A stretch of 64,000 nucleotides of DNA, taken from contig JAQYCU010000015.1 in the NCBI GenBank assembly GCA_028724545.1, positions 1 through 64,000 on the forward strand, given 5' to 3'. Under the pieces are notes generated by a model, which did no database searches, was not told the DNA's origin, and saw only the letters and a program-made list of their open reading frames with translations. This document shows positions 40,845 through 50,892 of this stretch, in pieces. The stretch comes from a bacterium (GTDB lineage: Bacteria > Bacillota > Clostridia > Lachnospirales > Lachnospiraceae). Made by a program: the position numbers and the translations under genes. How positions within the stretch are numbered: position 1 is the stretch's first letter; each line of letters begins with the position of its first letter.

Positions 40845-41009
40845 TGCTATAATATAGTGGTTGATATAAAAGCAACAAAAGATATCGGATATTTTCTGAA
40901 AAAAGTGTAAAGTTTTTCTGGGAAATATCCGATATTTATTATGGAGAATTATTTTATTCAGCAAAGAATTGCAAGGAGTAATTCGATAACATAACAAGGA
41001 GTTTTTTTT

Positions 41010-42437
41010 ATGAAAGTAGTAACGAAATTATTGCGTGGGGCATTCCTTTTCGCAACAGCAGCATTTCTTCAGGTGGGCATCAGTTCAGCAGATGCGTCAG
41101 CAGCATCTATTCTGACAAAAGATGTTACTATCGATTATGATAAGCAGCAGCTGAAGATTGCAGAATCCGGTACGATAAAAGATTTAGAAGTTTCTTATGC
41201 CGTAGCTACAGTAAAGAACGTTAAGAAAAAAGGTGCAGACGGAAAATATGTTACAAGTAAAGTAATGTCTGCAACCAGTTGGGACACCTTTGATTATAAG
41301 TCAGGCTTAGTCATTGACTTATCGAAGTTAAACAGAGTAAAGGATAATTACATTCAGTTAAAAGGTGACAAGAATACAACACCACTTGTAATTAAGATTC
41401 CTGCTGTTCTGACAAAAGTTTCTGCTAAGTTTGAACCGGTTGGCGCAGATGTGACATTGTTTAATACAACGGATAAGAAAAATCCGGTTGCAATCGCAGG
41501 AAAGACAATCCAGTACCGGACAACCTACAGTGGATGGAATACATATTCAGCAACAGACCTTTCGATTTACCAGGCAAGTGGTGCTACTTTATATTTCCGT
41601 CTTGCAGCAAGTACGACACAGACACTTAGTGCAGCAGCAAGTTCTGCAACAGCTACGGATATGGTAGACGCAGAGGGTAAAGCTATTAATGCATATGTTG
41701 TTGGTACATTCCCTGGTGTTGAATCAAAGGTAGTGATTGGCAAACGGGCAAATGCACCAAAAGTTTCAGCAGATTATAATAAACATCAGTTTACTCTTCC
41801 AAAGGGAACAGAGTATCGTGTTGCAACAGCTTCTAAACTGAATGCATGGACAGCTGCAAGCACAACAGCAGTTACCAAATTAAATATTACAGATATTTCA
41901 ACTCTGGTAGGTTCATTAACTTCAGCAACATTAGAAGTACGCACAGCAGCAACAAAAACAAAACCGGAATCAAAAGTATGTCAATTCGCATTTAATATGC
42001 CGGCTGAAACACTGGCTAAGAGTACAAACTCTACAGCAAACAAATCAGACAGTGCACGTCTTGCTTATGACATTTCAGCAAACTATGTAGGAGCATCTGC
42101 TTCTGCAAAAGACATTACAGTTTCTTATGTGTTGAATGCAAAGACAAAGAAATATACAGGTATCAAGTTTACTAATACAACAGCAGATACTTATCAGATT
42201 GTTATTGTAGAGAATGGTGCAGCTGCACCGGCAGCAAGTGTGACTACATTAAAGACTGTACTTCCAGGTAAAAAGAATACAACTACGAATGAAATCACAG
42301 AAAAAGAAACAACAATTACATTGCAGGATAACCAGCAGGTATATATCCGTAAGATTGGAAATTCTAAGACAAAAGAATGGAGCAGTAATTTTGAAGGACT
42401 GGGTACTGTTAAATTCCCAGAAGTTACAGCAGAATAA
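41010..42437 (+). CDS. Exported protein of unknown function, A/T/S/K-rich
   Basis: Signal peptide MKVVTKLLRGAFLFATAAFLQVGISSADASA; no recognised catalytic motif. Confidence 0.75.
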   Translation: MKVVTKLLRGAFLFATAAFLQVGISSADASAASILTKDVTIDYDKQQLKIAESGTIKDLEVSYAVATVKNVKKKGADGKYVTSKVMSATSWDTFDYKSGLVIDLSKLNRVKDNYIQLKGDKNTTPLVIKIPAVLTKVSAKFEPVGADVTLFNTTDKKNPVAIAGKTIQYRTTYSGWNTYSATDLSIYQASGATLYFRLAASTTQTLSAAASSATATDMVDAEGKAINAYVVGTFPGVESKVVIGKRANAPKVSADYNKHQFTLPKGTEYRVATASKLNAWTAASTTAVTKLNITDISTLVGSLTSATLEVRTAATKTKPESKVCQFAFNMPAETLAKSTNSTANKSDSARLAYDISANYVGASASAKDITVSYVLNAKTKKYTGIKFTNTTADTYQIVIVENGAAAPAASVTTLKTVLPGKKNTTTNEITEKETTITLQDNQQVYIRKIGNSKTKEWSSNFEGLGTVKFPEVTAE

Positions 42438-42474
42438 TTGCAACGGAATAAATTACAGCATCATAATGTTTTTA

Positions 42475-42502
42475 AGGGGAATGCATTGGCATTCCCCTTT
42501 CT
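42475..42502 (+). terminator. Terminator after 41010-42437 gene
   Basis: GGGGAATGCATTGGCATTCCCCTTT. Confidence 0.85.
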
Positions 42503-42565
42503 TATATGATAAAATAAGTCAGACAGAAAGACGCTGTTTTGAGAAACTCTGCAAAAGGAGGAACT

Positions 42566-43564
42566 ATGGAAAAGAGAATGCAAAAAAGAATACAAAAAAG
42601 AAAAAATCTGCTTCTTCTTTTGCTTTGTGTGGCAGTTGCAGGAATTGTATGTGCAGGCTGTTCTAACCAGACAAAAAAAGCAAAGCAGGAAGATAAAACG
42701 AAACAGACAGAGAAAATTGTGCTGGCAGAGGAAACGACAACCTCTGGCGTGCTAACGGGCGATGGCATCTTATATCAGATTGATTCTGACAAAAAAGAGG
42801 CAACCGTTACCGGATATTTCGATTTGGAGTTAAAAAAAGCAACGATACCAGATAAAATCTCTTATCAGAAAGAAGAGTATAACGTGACGAAAATAGGCGA
42901 ATCTGCGTTTGAGTCGGATTCCTACCTGTGTGAAGTGGTTTTGGGAGCACAGGTCAGGAAAATAGAAAAAAACGCATTTTATGCCTGTGCCATGTTGTCA
43001 AAAGTGAAATTGAGTAAAAGTGTGACAAATATCGGAGAAGAAACTTTTGCCGAATGCAGTATGCTGCAGGAAATACAGTTACCGGAAAAACTGAAAGTTT
43101 TGGGAAATGGCGCATTTCGTGCATGTGAAGCACTAAAATCCATCAATTTGCCCAAAAGTCTGCAAAGTATTGGAAATGGTATTTTTACGGATTGTGTTGC
43201 GTTAGCAGAATGCAGGATGGAGAATGGTTTAGCCGTGCTGGGAGAAAGTATGTTTACAAATTGCACCAGTTTGAGCAAAATCAGCATTCCAGATACGGTA
43301 ACACTGATTCCAGCAGAAGCATTCTGGGGATGCAGCGAAATTTCTTATTTAGAAATTCCACAAAAAGTAAATAGTATCGGTGACAGGGCGTTTTATGGGA
43401 CATCTGTTCAGAAATTAAAACTGCCTCAGGGAATCGTGGGAATGAAACTGGATGTACTAGAAGGGATGAATGAATTGCAAAAAATATACGTCGCTTCGGA
43501 TGAGGAAGCAACGTATACAGACATCTTCGGAGAATATGGAATTGAAATTAGTGTATATGAATAA
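42566..43564 (+). CDS. Lipoprotein with BspA-type leucine-rich repeats
   Basis: Lipobox VAGIVCAGCSN; repeated SVTNIGEETFAECSMLQEIQLPEKLKVLGNGAFRACEALKSINLPKSL pattern. Confidence 0.88.
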   Translation: MEKRMQKRIQKRKNLLLLLLCVAVAGIVCAGCSNQTKKAKQEDKTKQTEKIVLAEETTTSGVLTGDGILYQIDSDKKEATVTGYFDLELKKATIPDKISYQKEEYNVTKIGESAFESDSYLCEVVLGAQVRKIEKNAFYACAMLSKVKLSKSVTNIGEETFAECSMLQEIQLPEKLKVLGNGAFRACEALKSINLPKSLQSIGNGIFTDCVALAECRMENGLAVLGESMFTNCTSLSKISIPDTVTLIPAEAFWGCSEISYLEIPQKVNSIGDRAFYGTSVQKLKLPQGIVGMKLDVLEGMNELQKIYVASDEEATYTDIFGEYGIEISVYE

Positions 43565-43628
43565 ATAGTGTATAGGAATGATTAATGCATAGGAATAATG
43601 AGTGTATATCAGGAAGGTTATTTTTGAC

Positions 43629-44846
43629 TTAGTGTGCACCAGAGAGGTCTTCTTCGACAATCGATAACATTTCCTGTAATCTCTTTTCATAAGTATGTTC
43701 GCTGCGAACTTTGTTGCAACCGTTTTGCGCAATTTCGCAGCGTTCTTTTTCGTGGCCGAGATAATATTCGATTTTGTCAAGCATATCATCCTGGCTGGCA
43801 AAACTGACATAATCGACGCCGTCTTCAAAATGATAATTAAAGTCATTCTGGTAATTCGTCAGCAGGAAACCACCGGCTCCCATAATATCCATTGCACGTA
43901 ACGGAATACCATTTTTAATACTGCGCAGGGTAATATTTAAGTTAATCTTGCTGTTTTGGAAGACAAGTGGCATTTCACGCAGATAATGAACCGTTCCCAT
44001 ATTTTGCACAAGAGGAAGAAAAGGCGTTTCCTCTATCGTATACAACTTGAAAGGAGATACTTTTCTCTGGCTGCCGGTATTCATATGTGGCATTGCCTGG
44101 CTAATGAGTGACAGCAGTTCCGTACGTTCTGTCTGTGTAATTTTTCTGCACAAAAAATAATTGGCATAAATATAACGGTAATCCTGCAAATCGTCCGGTG
44201 CAATCTGAACAGGCATAACAGCATACATTTTATCAATAATATCCGGTGTCAGGGCATCTTCCAGCACAGAAGCACCATAGATTAGCTGCTGGGCTTTCAT
44301 AATACCCTCTAAATATCCCTTTGTGTGTTCATCCAGTTCTGTCATACGGTCATACAGCGTATGTTTTTCCGTATAGAGAGAACCGACAAAAGAAACATCT
44401 GCGTCTAATATCTTTTTTTGCTCGGCAGTTGCCTGCATTCCGGCAAGTCGTTTCGCATTCACTGCCATAGGCATATAATAAACGTGTTCGACACCAAGTG
44501 CGCGTAAGTCCAGTACCATCTGCGAGTCAAAAATAAAAATGTAGTTGCATGGATGAAAAACCGTTTTAGAATAAGTCAAAATCAACGGACTGTCATAGCA
44601 CCAGGAAACATAAGGGATGTCTGCATCCTGACAGGCATCCGATACGACAGGAAAGTAGTTGGAAGTCAGCATCAAATCAATTTTTTCAGAATGAATATAG
44701 TTCTTCAGCACAGATACAAACCGTGGGTCTTTCCGGTAGTTTTTCGGCATATCATTATAGGAAACTACCGTATGTCCCAGCTGTGTCAATGCTTCTGTAA
44801 TATCTTCAAAACCAAAATTTTTCCAGTTTGGAAATAAAATTTTCAT
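43629..44846 (-). CDS. CgeB/DUF3880-like glycosyltransferase
   Basis: MKILFPNWKNFGFEDITEALTQLGHTVVSYND; C-terminal RAMDIMGAGGFLLTNYQNDFNYHFEDGVDYV. Confidence 0.75.
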   Translation of the reverse strand: MKILFPNWKNFGFEDITEALTQLGHTVVSYNDMPKNYRKDPRFVSVLKNYIHSEKIDLMLTSNYFPVVSDACQDADIPYVSWCYDSPLILTYSKTVFHPCNYIFIFDSQMVLDLRALGVEHVYYMPMAVNAKRLAGMQATAEQKKILDADVSFVGSLYTEKHTLYDRMTELDEHTKGYLEGIMKAQQLIYGASVLEDALTPDIIDKMYAVMPVQIAPDDLQDYRYIYANYFLCRKITQTERTELLSLISQAMPHMNTGSQRKVSPFKLYTIEETPFLPLVQNMGTVHYLREMPLVFQNSKINLNITLRSIKNGIPLRAMDIMGAGGFLLTNYQNDFNYHFEDGVDYVSFASQDDMLDKIEYYLGHEKERCEIAQNGCNKVRSEHTYEKRLQEMLSIVEEDLSGAH

Positions 44847-44885
44847 ATGTTATGTTCCTTTCTGTATGGATTCACAAAATCAATT

Positions 44886-45353
44886 TTAGACAGCCGGCGA
44901 TAATTCGCCCTGCAATTGTTTCAGTGTTGCTGCAAAATCCTCTTTTCCGGCGGCACGGTAGGCCGTTTCCAACGCCTGTAGGACGGAAAGCATATCAACG
45001 CAGGCAAATTTTGCAATATGAAAGAGAGCATAAGGCGAAACAGTAAAATCCAGAAAGTAAGTAAAAGCCTCTTGTTTGGAGTCTTCTGGAAAGTCATATT
45101 CAAAACGGCGCAGGCAGAACTTGATATTTGTATAATGCAAAAGCAGCGTATCAATATCCGGTGTGTTTAATGTAGAAAAAATGTCTGTCATACCGGCCTT
45201 ATGTTCGCTCATACGAATTTGAAAAAGGATATAAAGCAGCACAAAATATTCTTCAGTCTGATGCGCCTCTATGTTTTGCAGAACATAACGGGAAGCCGTA
45301 TCGTATTGTTTTTCCTGCAGCAGTTGTTCTAAATATATTCTGCTGTTATGCAT
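44886..45353 (-). CDS. Hypothetical protein in glycosyltransferase cluster
   Basis: ORF between two glycosyltransferase genes on the same strand; ATG after RBS ggagtt. Confidence 0.6.
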   Translation of the reverse strand: MHNSRIYLEQLLQEKQYDTASRYVLQNIEAHQTEEYFVLLYILFQIRMSEHKAGMTDIFSTLNTPDIDTLLLHYTNIKFCLRRFEYDFPEDSKQEAFTYFLDFTVSPYALFHIAKFACVDMLSVLQALETAYRAAGKEDFAATLKQLQGELSPAV

Positions 45354-45413
45354 ATCAGTAACTCCTTTCAAAAAAGAAATATAGAACAGGGGTTGTCAGA
45401 AGACAACGCAAAA

Positions 45414-46082
45414 TCACAATTCGGCAGCGTATTCTTTCAAAAAGATGTCGCGTGACGTATCATAAGCCGATAAATTCAGAAAACCACAGTCATGAAGTAC
45501 CCACGGAGTTTCCTGGTAAGGAACGGCTACCCGATATCCCTGACGGCGAAATTCAAAGGACTGGGATACGTCATAAAAATCCCATCCGGTAAACAAATCT
45601 TCACGCCAGTCAATGTCATATTGTGTCATCATAAGAAGACCGTCGATTGCTTCAACGGTTTCATAATCAGATTCTGGCAGAACCGGAATATCAAAAAAGT
45701 CATCAACCGTATTTAAACTGCAGCTGCGCAATGCTCCGACACGTTGCTTTGTATCCCACATAATCCCACTTTTGGGAAGTTTTTTTGTGCCGACCATTCC
45801 CAGCATACCAATATCTGGATTTTTTTCAAACAGATGCAAGGTATCAGAAAGAAAGTTACGGTTGAGAATAAATACATCCTGATGGAGATAAATTTTATAT
45901 TTTGCATTGCTGGCCTTCATTCCGGCCTGATAGCCTGCAGCAAGGCTGGAAGCCTGTCCGATGGTAATGACATCAGTTGAATAACCTGCCGGAACATTTA
46001 ACTGGTTGAGATAAAGAAGACATTCCGACAGGTATGTTTCGTTATTGCTGCATATAATAAAACAAAATTCATTTGGATTCAT
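45414..46082 (-). CDS. Glycosyltransferase (GT2-like)
   Basis: EFCFIICSNNETYLSECLLYLNQL...YKIYLHQDVFILNRNFL. Confidence 0.78.
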   Translation of the reverse strand: MNPNEFCFIICSNNETYLSECLLYLNQLNVPAGYSTDVITIGQASSLAAGYQAGMKASNAKYKIYLHQDVFILNRNFLSDTLHLFEKNPDIGMLGMVGTKKLPKSGIMWDTKQRVGALRSCSLNTVDDFFDIPVLPESDYETVEAIDGLLMMTQYDIDWREDLFTGWDFYDVSQSFEFRRQGYRVAVPYQETPWVLHDCGFLNLSAYDTSRDIFLKEYAAEL

Positions 46083-46249
46083 AGTGTATTCCCTTTTTTT
46101 CTAGCATATAGTATCATTGATTAGTATATCATAGAATGGGAAAGACAGCAAAAGAATACGGGAATGATTTTCGGCTGTTTTGCTGATTTTTAGGCGAAAT
46201 TTATTTGGATAACTTTATAGTGAAAAAAAGAAAAAGATATGATAAAATA

Positions 46250-46425
46250 ATTTTGTAATCGTAAGTATTGTTATTGTAAATGTGCAATACCGTGCTTACT
46301 TTTGTCTTGCAAAGACGCAGACTGTTTTGTACTATCTTCTGGCCGTACCCGGAAAGGGAGTGCAGACACCTGCCGTCAGCGCAAACAGACAGAAAGCCTC
46401 AGGTCCGTACGCCTGAGGCTTTTTG
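46250..46425 (+). ncRNA. Putative structured RNA of unknown class ending in a terminator
   Basis: 5' hairpin GTAAG-ATTG/CAAT-CTTAC, internal GCAG-ACAC-CTGC hairpin, then AAGCCTCAGGTCCGTACGCCTGAGGCTTTTTG terminator; no ORF. Confidence 0.45.
46394..46425 (+). terminator. Rho-independent terminator of the putative RNA
   Basis: AAGCCTCAGG-tccgtac-gCCTGAGGCTTTTTG; T-tract on + strand. Confidence 0.85.
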
Positions 46426-46508
46426 TCTGCATTATTTTGTCTTATTTTTGTCTGTACGAATTCTATTTTATATTCCTTAATCCATCGCTATTGTCCTGGC
46501 AGGACATC

Positions 46509-48326
46509 TTATTTCGTCTGTGGTGCTTCTTTTTTTAGATGGTAATTAATGCCCAGTCCCATTCCGGCCAGTGCAAAGAAGATTGGCGAAACAGTAATAC
46601 AAGAGTCGTTCGTCAGGCCGAGAATAAGATATCCAATTACGCTGGCAAGTATGGCAATACCGATTTTTGGAAGAAATTCGCTGTAGTCAGCTTTCCAATA
46701 TAGTTTCAGGCTGGAAATGATATACCAGCCAAAGAAAGTCAGAAAAGCAATCAGCGAAAGAACACCTGTCTGTACGGCTATCTGCAGATACATACAGTGC
46801 GGACGGGTAATGATTTCTCCGTCGTGTCCGGAATTGTACATACCGACAAGGTCATCATTTGGAAAAGCAATCGTAAACGTATCAGGGCCGGAGCCAACAA
46901 AGAAATACTTTTTCAGCAGTGGTATGGTCTGTGCCCAGATATAGCCGCGCATATTTGCAAAATGATAATGTTTGTCTAAAAATCCGTCCCCTCTTTTCTG
47001 CTCTTTTAAACGGAATAGAGAATTGCCCAGTGCTTTCACATAATATTTAGAATCGTTCGTTTTCATCGTGTTGGTAAAATACCAGGTTTTGTCGTCAATC
47101 GTCACCTGAAATCCGTTAAAACTGTTTTCTGAGGAAGCAGCTACGATGCCATAAGTAAAAGGAAAACGATTGTCTGTAATGGCATACGTCTGCTTGGAAG
47201 CATCTGCTGTATGTGCTACTACGTTTCCAGCATCATCTGTCACCACGATTGCTTCTTCGCTGTCACTGTCTTTTGGCATTTCAAAATGAACCGTATTTCC
47301 TTTATAGGTAATGGTTACGTCGTCATCTGTGACAATATTTTCCAAAGCATATGTTTCTGTTTCTGCAGAAAACATCGTTTTCATACGGTCAATCAAAATA
47401 CCGTGATTCATCAGATTAATGCCGATAAAAACAGCTACAATGGCAACAAGTGCAGTAATGGTAATTTTCCAGTTTTTAAAAAATACATTTCGCATACACA
47501 AAAGCATAATGACAAAGGAAACAGCAAGGGCGATGATTCCGGCACGCGACTGCGATGCAAATAAAATCAGCAGCATAGCGATGGTAAGGATGCCATAGCC
47601 GATACGATATAAGACTTTCTTTGTATGGAACAGCAAAGCAACCAGAACCGGTACGACAAGTGCTACATAAAAACCAACATAGTTTGGGTTGTATAAGGTT
47701 AAATATGCCCTGCCTTCCTCAAACTTAAAGGTTAAATCCTGCTTTCTGTAAACTTCCGGCATAATAAAGTTTTTGGCGAAGTCGGTACGGAAAAAATCGT
47801 GCGAAAATGTCTGTAACAAACCGAGAACAGCCATAAGGCAGACGCCGGCTACGAACCACGGCATCAGTCCCTTTACTGCCTTTTCCGAATGCAGATTGTA
47901 AAAAGAATAATATACAATCAGACCGTATCCCAACAAAATCCAGACAGGCTCAAACTGCTCATAAATGCCGGAAAAAGAATATGACTTATTAATGGAACAA
48001 AAGGCAGATATCAGCGTCAGTGCACAGTAAACAGCAAGTGGAATTAAGTTTTTGGTCCATATCGGATTGATTTCTGCTGAAAAAATCATAAATAATAATA
48101 AAAACAGAATCAAAATAAAAGTAATGATTAACCAGACCATTTTGCTGTGCAAAAAGAAATCGAGTGTCTGTATCGGCCCCTGATACCAGTCAAACTGTCC
48201 CAATCCCGTGTCGTATGCGTACATATATACGATGGCAGGAATCACTGCAATAATCATAATAATGGGAAGTAAATAAAAAAAGGGGTATTTTTGTTCCTGG
48301 GTTTTCTTTTGGACTTTTTTTGCCAT
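46509..48326 (-). CDS. O-antigen ligase / Wzy-type polymerase-like membrane protein
   Basis: Multiple TM segments, FASQSRAGIIALAVSFVIMLL, GSGPDTFTIAFP, RPHCMYLQIAVQTGVLSL motifs. Confidence 0.85.
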   Translation of the reverse strand: MAKKVQKKTQEQKYPFFYLLPIIMIIAVIPAIVYMYAYDTGLGQFDWYQGPIQTLDFFLHSKMVWLIITFILILFLLLFMIFSAEINPIWTKNLIPLAVYCALTLISAFCSINKSYSFSGIYEQFEPVWILLGYGLIVYYSFYNLHSEKAVKGLMPWFVAGVCLMAVLGLLQTFSHDFFRTDFAKNFIMPEVYRKQDLTFKFEEGRAYLTLYNPNYVGFYVALVVPVLVALLFHTKKVLYRIGYGILTIAMLLILFASQSRAGIIALAVSFVIMLLCMRNVFFKNWKITITALVAIVAVFIGINLMNHGILIDRMKTMFSAETETYALENIVTDDDVTITYKGNTVHFEMPKDSDSEEAIVVTDDAGNVVAHTADASKQTYAITDNRFPFTYGIVAASSENSFNGFQVTIDDKTWYFTNTMKTNDSKYYVKALGNSLFRLKEQKRGDGFLDKHYHFANMRGYIWAQTIPLLKKYFFVGSGPDTFTIAFPNDDLVGMYNSGHDGEIITRPHCMYLQIAVQTGVLSLIAFLTFFGWYIISSLKLYWKADYSEFLPKIGIAILASVIGYLILGLTNDSCITVSPIFFALAGMGLGINYHLKKEAPQTK

Positions 48327-48644
48327 AATAAGCCTCCGTTCTTGTATCTTCTGGGTATCAATAAAAGATACCAATAATACAGATATACTATCACAAAATA
48401 TGGAGTGAAACAAGAAAAACAAAGCAAAGAATGATTCGTGGCAAACGTGTAAAGAATGATTCGTGGCAAACGGTAGTTGACATAAAATTTCAGAGTGTAT
48501 AAAATGAAAGATGGTGCCATTAACAGAAAAAGGAATGGCAGAACCACTTTTTATTACTATATTATATATGTACAGAGAGGGAATAAAAAGGTCTGTACAG
48601 AAATGAGGCTTTGTATGAAAAATTATACGGGTGGACAGGAAGAA

Positions 48645-49316
48645 ATGGATAAGTATTCTTTACGAGGAAAAGTTTTTAATAAAATCCGTGAGGATATTTT
48701 AGCAGGAAATTATCAGGAAAAAGATGAATTAAAAGAAGCAGCCATCAGTAAAGCACTGGGCGTTTCAAGAACCCCGGTCAGAGAGGCACTGCGCCAGCTG
48801 GAACTGGAAGGTCTTGTTACCATTGTCCCGAACAAGGGAGCCTATGTAAATGGCATTACGGCACAGGATATTTATGATATTTATGTAATCCGTTCCTATC
48901 TGGAGGGATTGTGTGCAAAATGGGCATGCGAACATATCACAAAAGAGCAGATTGATGAGTTAGAAGAGATTATTTATTTAAGTGAATTTCACATCCAGAA
49001 AGAACACTGGGAGCAGATATTTGAACTGGATAACCGATTCCATTTATATCTTTATAAAGCATGTGGCAGTAAAATCTTAGAGCATATTTTGTCGGATTAT
49101 CATCACTATGTTGAGCGTGTCCGTAAAAATACACTTTCTTCACAGGAAAGGGCACGTACTGCAAGTATGGAGCACAAAGCCATTTTGAATGCGGTGATTA
49201 ACAAAGATGAAGAAAAAGCTGAAAAACTGGCAAATGAGCACATTTTCCAGTCACTTGCCAATATCAAACATCAGGGACTGGACAAGTTAATGGAGAAACA
49301 CGAGGACAAAAAATAA
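48645..49316 (+). CDS. GntR family transcriptional regulator (FCD/FadR-type)
   Basis: LRGKVFNKIREDILAGNYQ...SKALGVSRTPVREALRQLELEGLVTIVPNKGAYVNGI. Confidence 0.93.
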   Translation: MDKYSLRGKVFNKIREDILAGNYQEKDELKEAAISKALGVSRTPVREALRQLELEGLVTIVPNKGAYVNGITAQDIYDIYVIRSYLEGLCAKWACEHITKEQIDELEEIIYLSEFHIQKEHWEQIFELDNRFHLYLYKACGSKILEHILSDYHHYVERVRKNTLSSQERARTASMEHKAILNAVINKDEEKAEKLANEHIFQSLANIKHQGLDKLMEKHEDKK

Positions 49317-49330
49317 GGTAGAATAGAAAT

Positions 49331-50761
49331 ATGCAGAAATACGACCAATACAAAAAAACGATGCTTTTTCTGGCATCTATAGTGAATATGCTTTTTATGG
49401 CAGCAGTCTTTGCCTACATCTGGTATCATTATTATTCCAAAATGATGTTTGGTGTCAGTTTTTATCGCAAAGGAAATTATGTCGTTATTGCGTTGTATGC
49501 TTTTATCTTTTTTTTCTTTTCGGCGATGTATGGCAGTTTGAAGATAGGGCAGATGCGCAGGATAGAAATACTTCTGTCGCAATATCTGAGCCTGATGCTT
49601 ACCAATGTTATTGCCTATGTCATTATTTCTCTTCTGGCATTCCGGTTTGTAACAGTTTTTTATCTGCTTGTCGCAATGGGGTGTCAGATAGTAATTTCTA
49701 CTATATGGAACAGCATTGTTATAAAATTATACAACCGAATATTCCAGCCGTGGCGACTGCTTCTGATTTATGGGGAGCGTCCGGCAGCTGATTTGGTTTA
49801 TAAAGTAGAAACAAGACGTGATAAGTATGCAATCTATGATGCCGTGCATATTGATGAAGGCATAGAAAAAATAGCCGAAAGAATCAAGGATTTTCAGGCT
49901 GTTATTATAGGAGATATTTCAGCAGTCAAAAGAAATGACATTTTAAAATATTGTTATGCAAACAAAGTGCGTGCTTATGTCATCCCAAAGATTTCTGACA
50001 TTATTCTTATGGGGGCAGAACGTGTCCACGTATTTGATACACCATTTTTGCTGCTTCGGGGATATACGCTTAGCTTTGAGCAACGTTTTGGCAAAAGACT
50101 GTTAGATATTTTGCTGTCAGTCATTCTCTTGATTCTGACATCACCTGTTATGCTGCTTACGGCGCTTGCCATAAAAATTTCTGATGGTGGTCCTGTCTTT
50201 TATAAGCAGATAAGATGTACAAAAAATGAAAAAAAATTTTATATTTATAAGTTTCGCAGTATGGTAGTCGATGCGGAAGAAGACGGTGTGGCACAGTTAG
50301 CCAAAGAAAATGATAGCAGGATTACAAAGGTAGGCAGAATACTTCGCAGATTCCGGATTGATGAATTGCCACAGCTGTTTAATATCGTAAAAGGGGATAT
50401 GTCATTTGTCGGCCCACGTCCGGAAAGACCGGAAATTATAGAAGAATATTGTAAAACTATGCCGGAGTTTCCATTTAGGAACAGGATAAAGGCAGGGCTT
50501 ACCGGTTATGCACAGGTATACGGAAAGTACAATACAACACCGTATGACAAATTGAAACTGGATTTGTTCTATATTGCCAATTATTCGTTGTGGACAGATA
50601 TCAAACTGATTCTGATGACGATTAAGACGTTATTCCGGCCAGAAGCGACAGAAGGTGTGGAAGAAAGTCAGTTGACTGCAACACGGGAAATGGGACAAAA
50701 TAACCAAAATGTTGAAGAAATCGTCAAAGAAATTGTCAATATGAACAAAGAAGAAAACTAA
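49331..50761 (+). CDS. Polyprenyl glycosylphosphotransferase (bacterial sugar transferase)
   Basis: FGKRLLDILLSVILLILTSPVMLLTALAIKISDGGPVFYKQIR...FYIYKFRSM...RRFRIDELPQLFNIVKGDMSFVGPRPERPE. Confidence 0.94.
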   Translation: MQKYDQYKKTMLFLASIVNMLFMAAVFAYIWYHYYSKMMFGVSFYRKGNYVVIALYAFIFFFFSAMYGSLKIGQMRRIEILLSQYLSLMLTNVIAYVIISLLAFRFVTVFYLLVAMGCQIVISTIWNSIVIKLYNRIFQPWRLLLIYGERPAADLVYKVETRRDKYAIYDAVHIDEGIEKIAERIKDFQAVIIGDISAVKRNDILKYCYANKVRAYVIPKISDIILMGAERVHVFDTPFLLLRGYTLSFEQRFGKRLLDILLSVILLILTSPVMLLTALAIKISDGGPVFYKQIRCTKNEKKFYIYKFRSMVVDAEEDGVAQLAKENDSRITKVGRILRRFRIDELPQLFNIVKGDMSFVGPRPERPEIIEEYCKTMPEFPFRNRIKAGLTGYAQVYGKYNTTPYDKLKLDLFYIANYSLWTDIKLILMTIKTLFRPEATEGVEESQLTATREMGQNNQNVEEIVKEIVNMNKEEN

Positions 50762-50892
50762 AATCTTTCAAAAAACTTAAAATTTCCCGAAAACGCAAAT
50801 CACATCTTGCAATTTCCCTAAAAAACGGTATAATACCATTTGTTACAGGTTTACTTAGATTTTACATTAGGTAAAGTGATAGGGAGAACGAT

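Noticed and set aside
40886-40937. Simple rho-independent terminator for the C1 protease gene
   Set aside because: Strong inverted repeat but no T-tract follows (TTATTATGG), so a terminator call was not made; kept as a regulatory inverted repeat.
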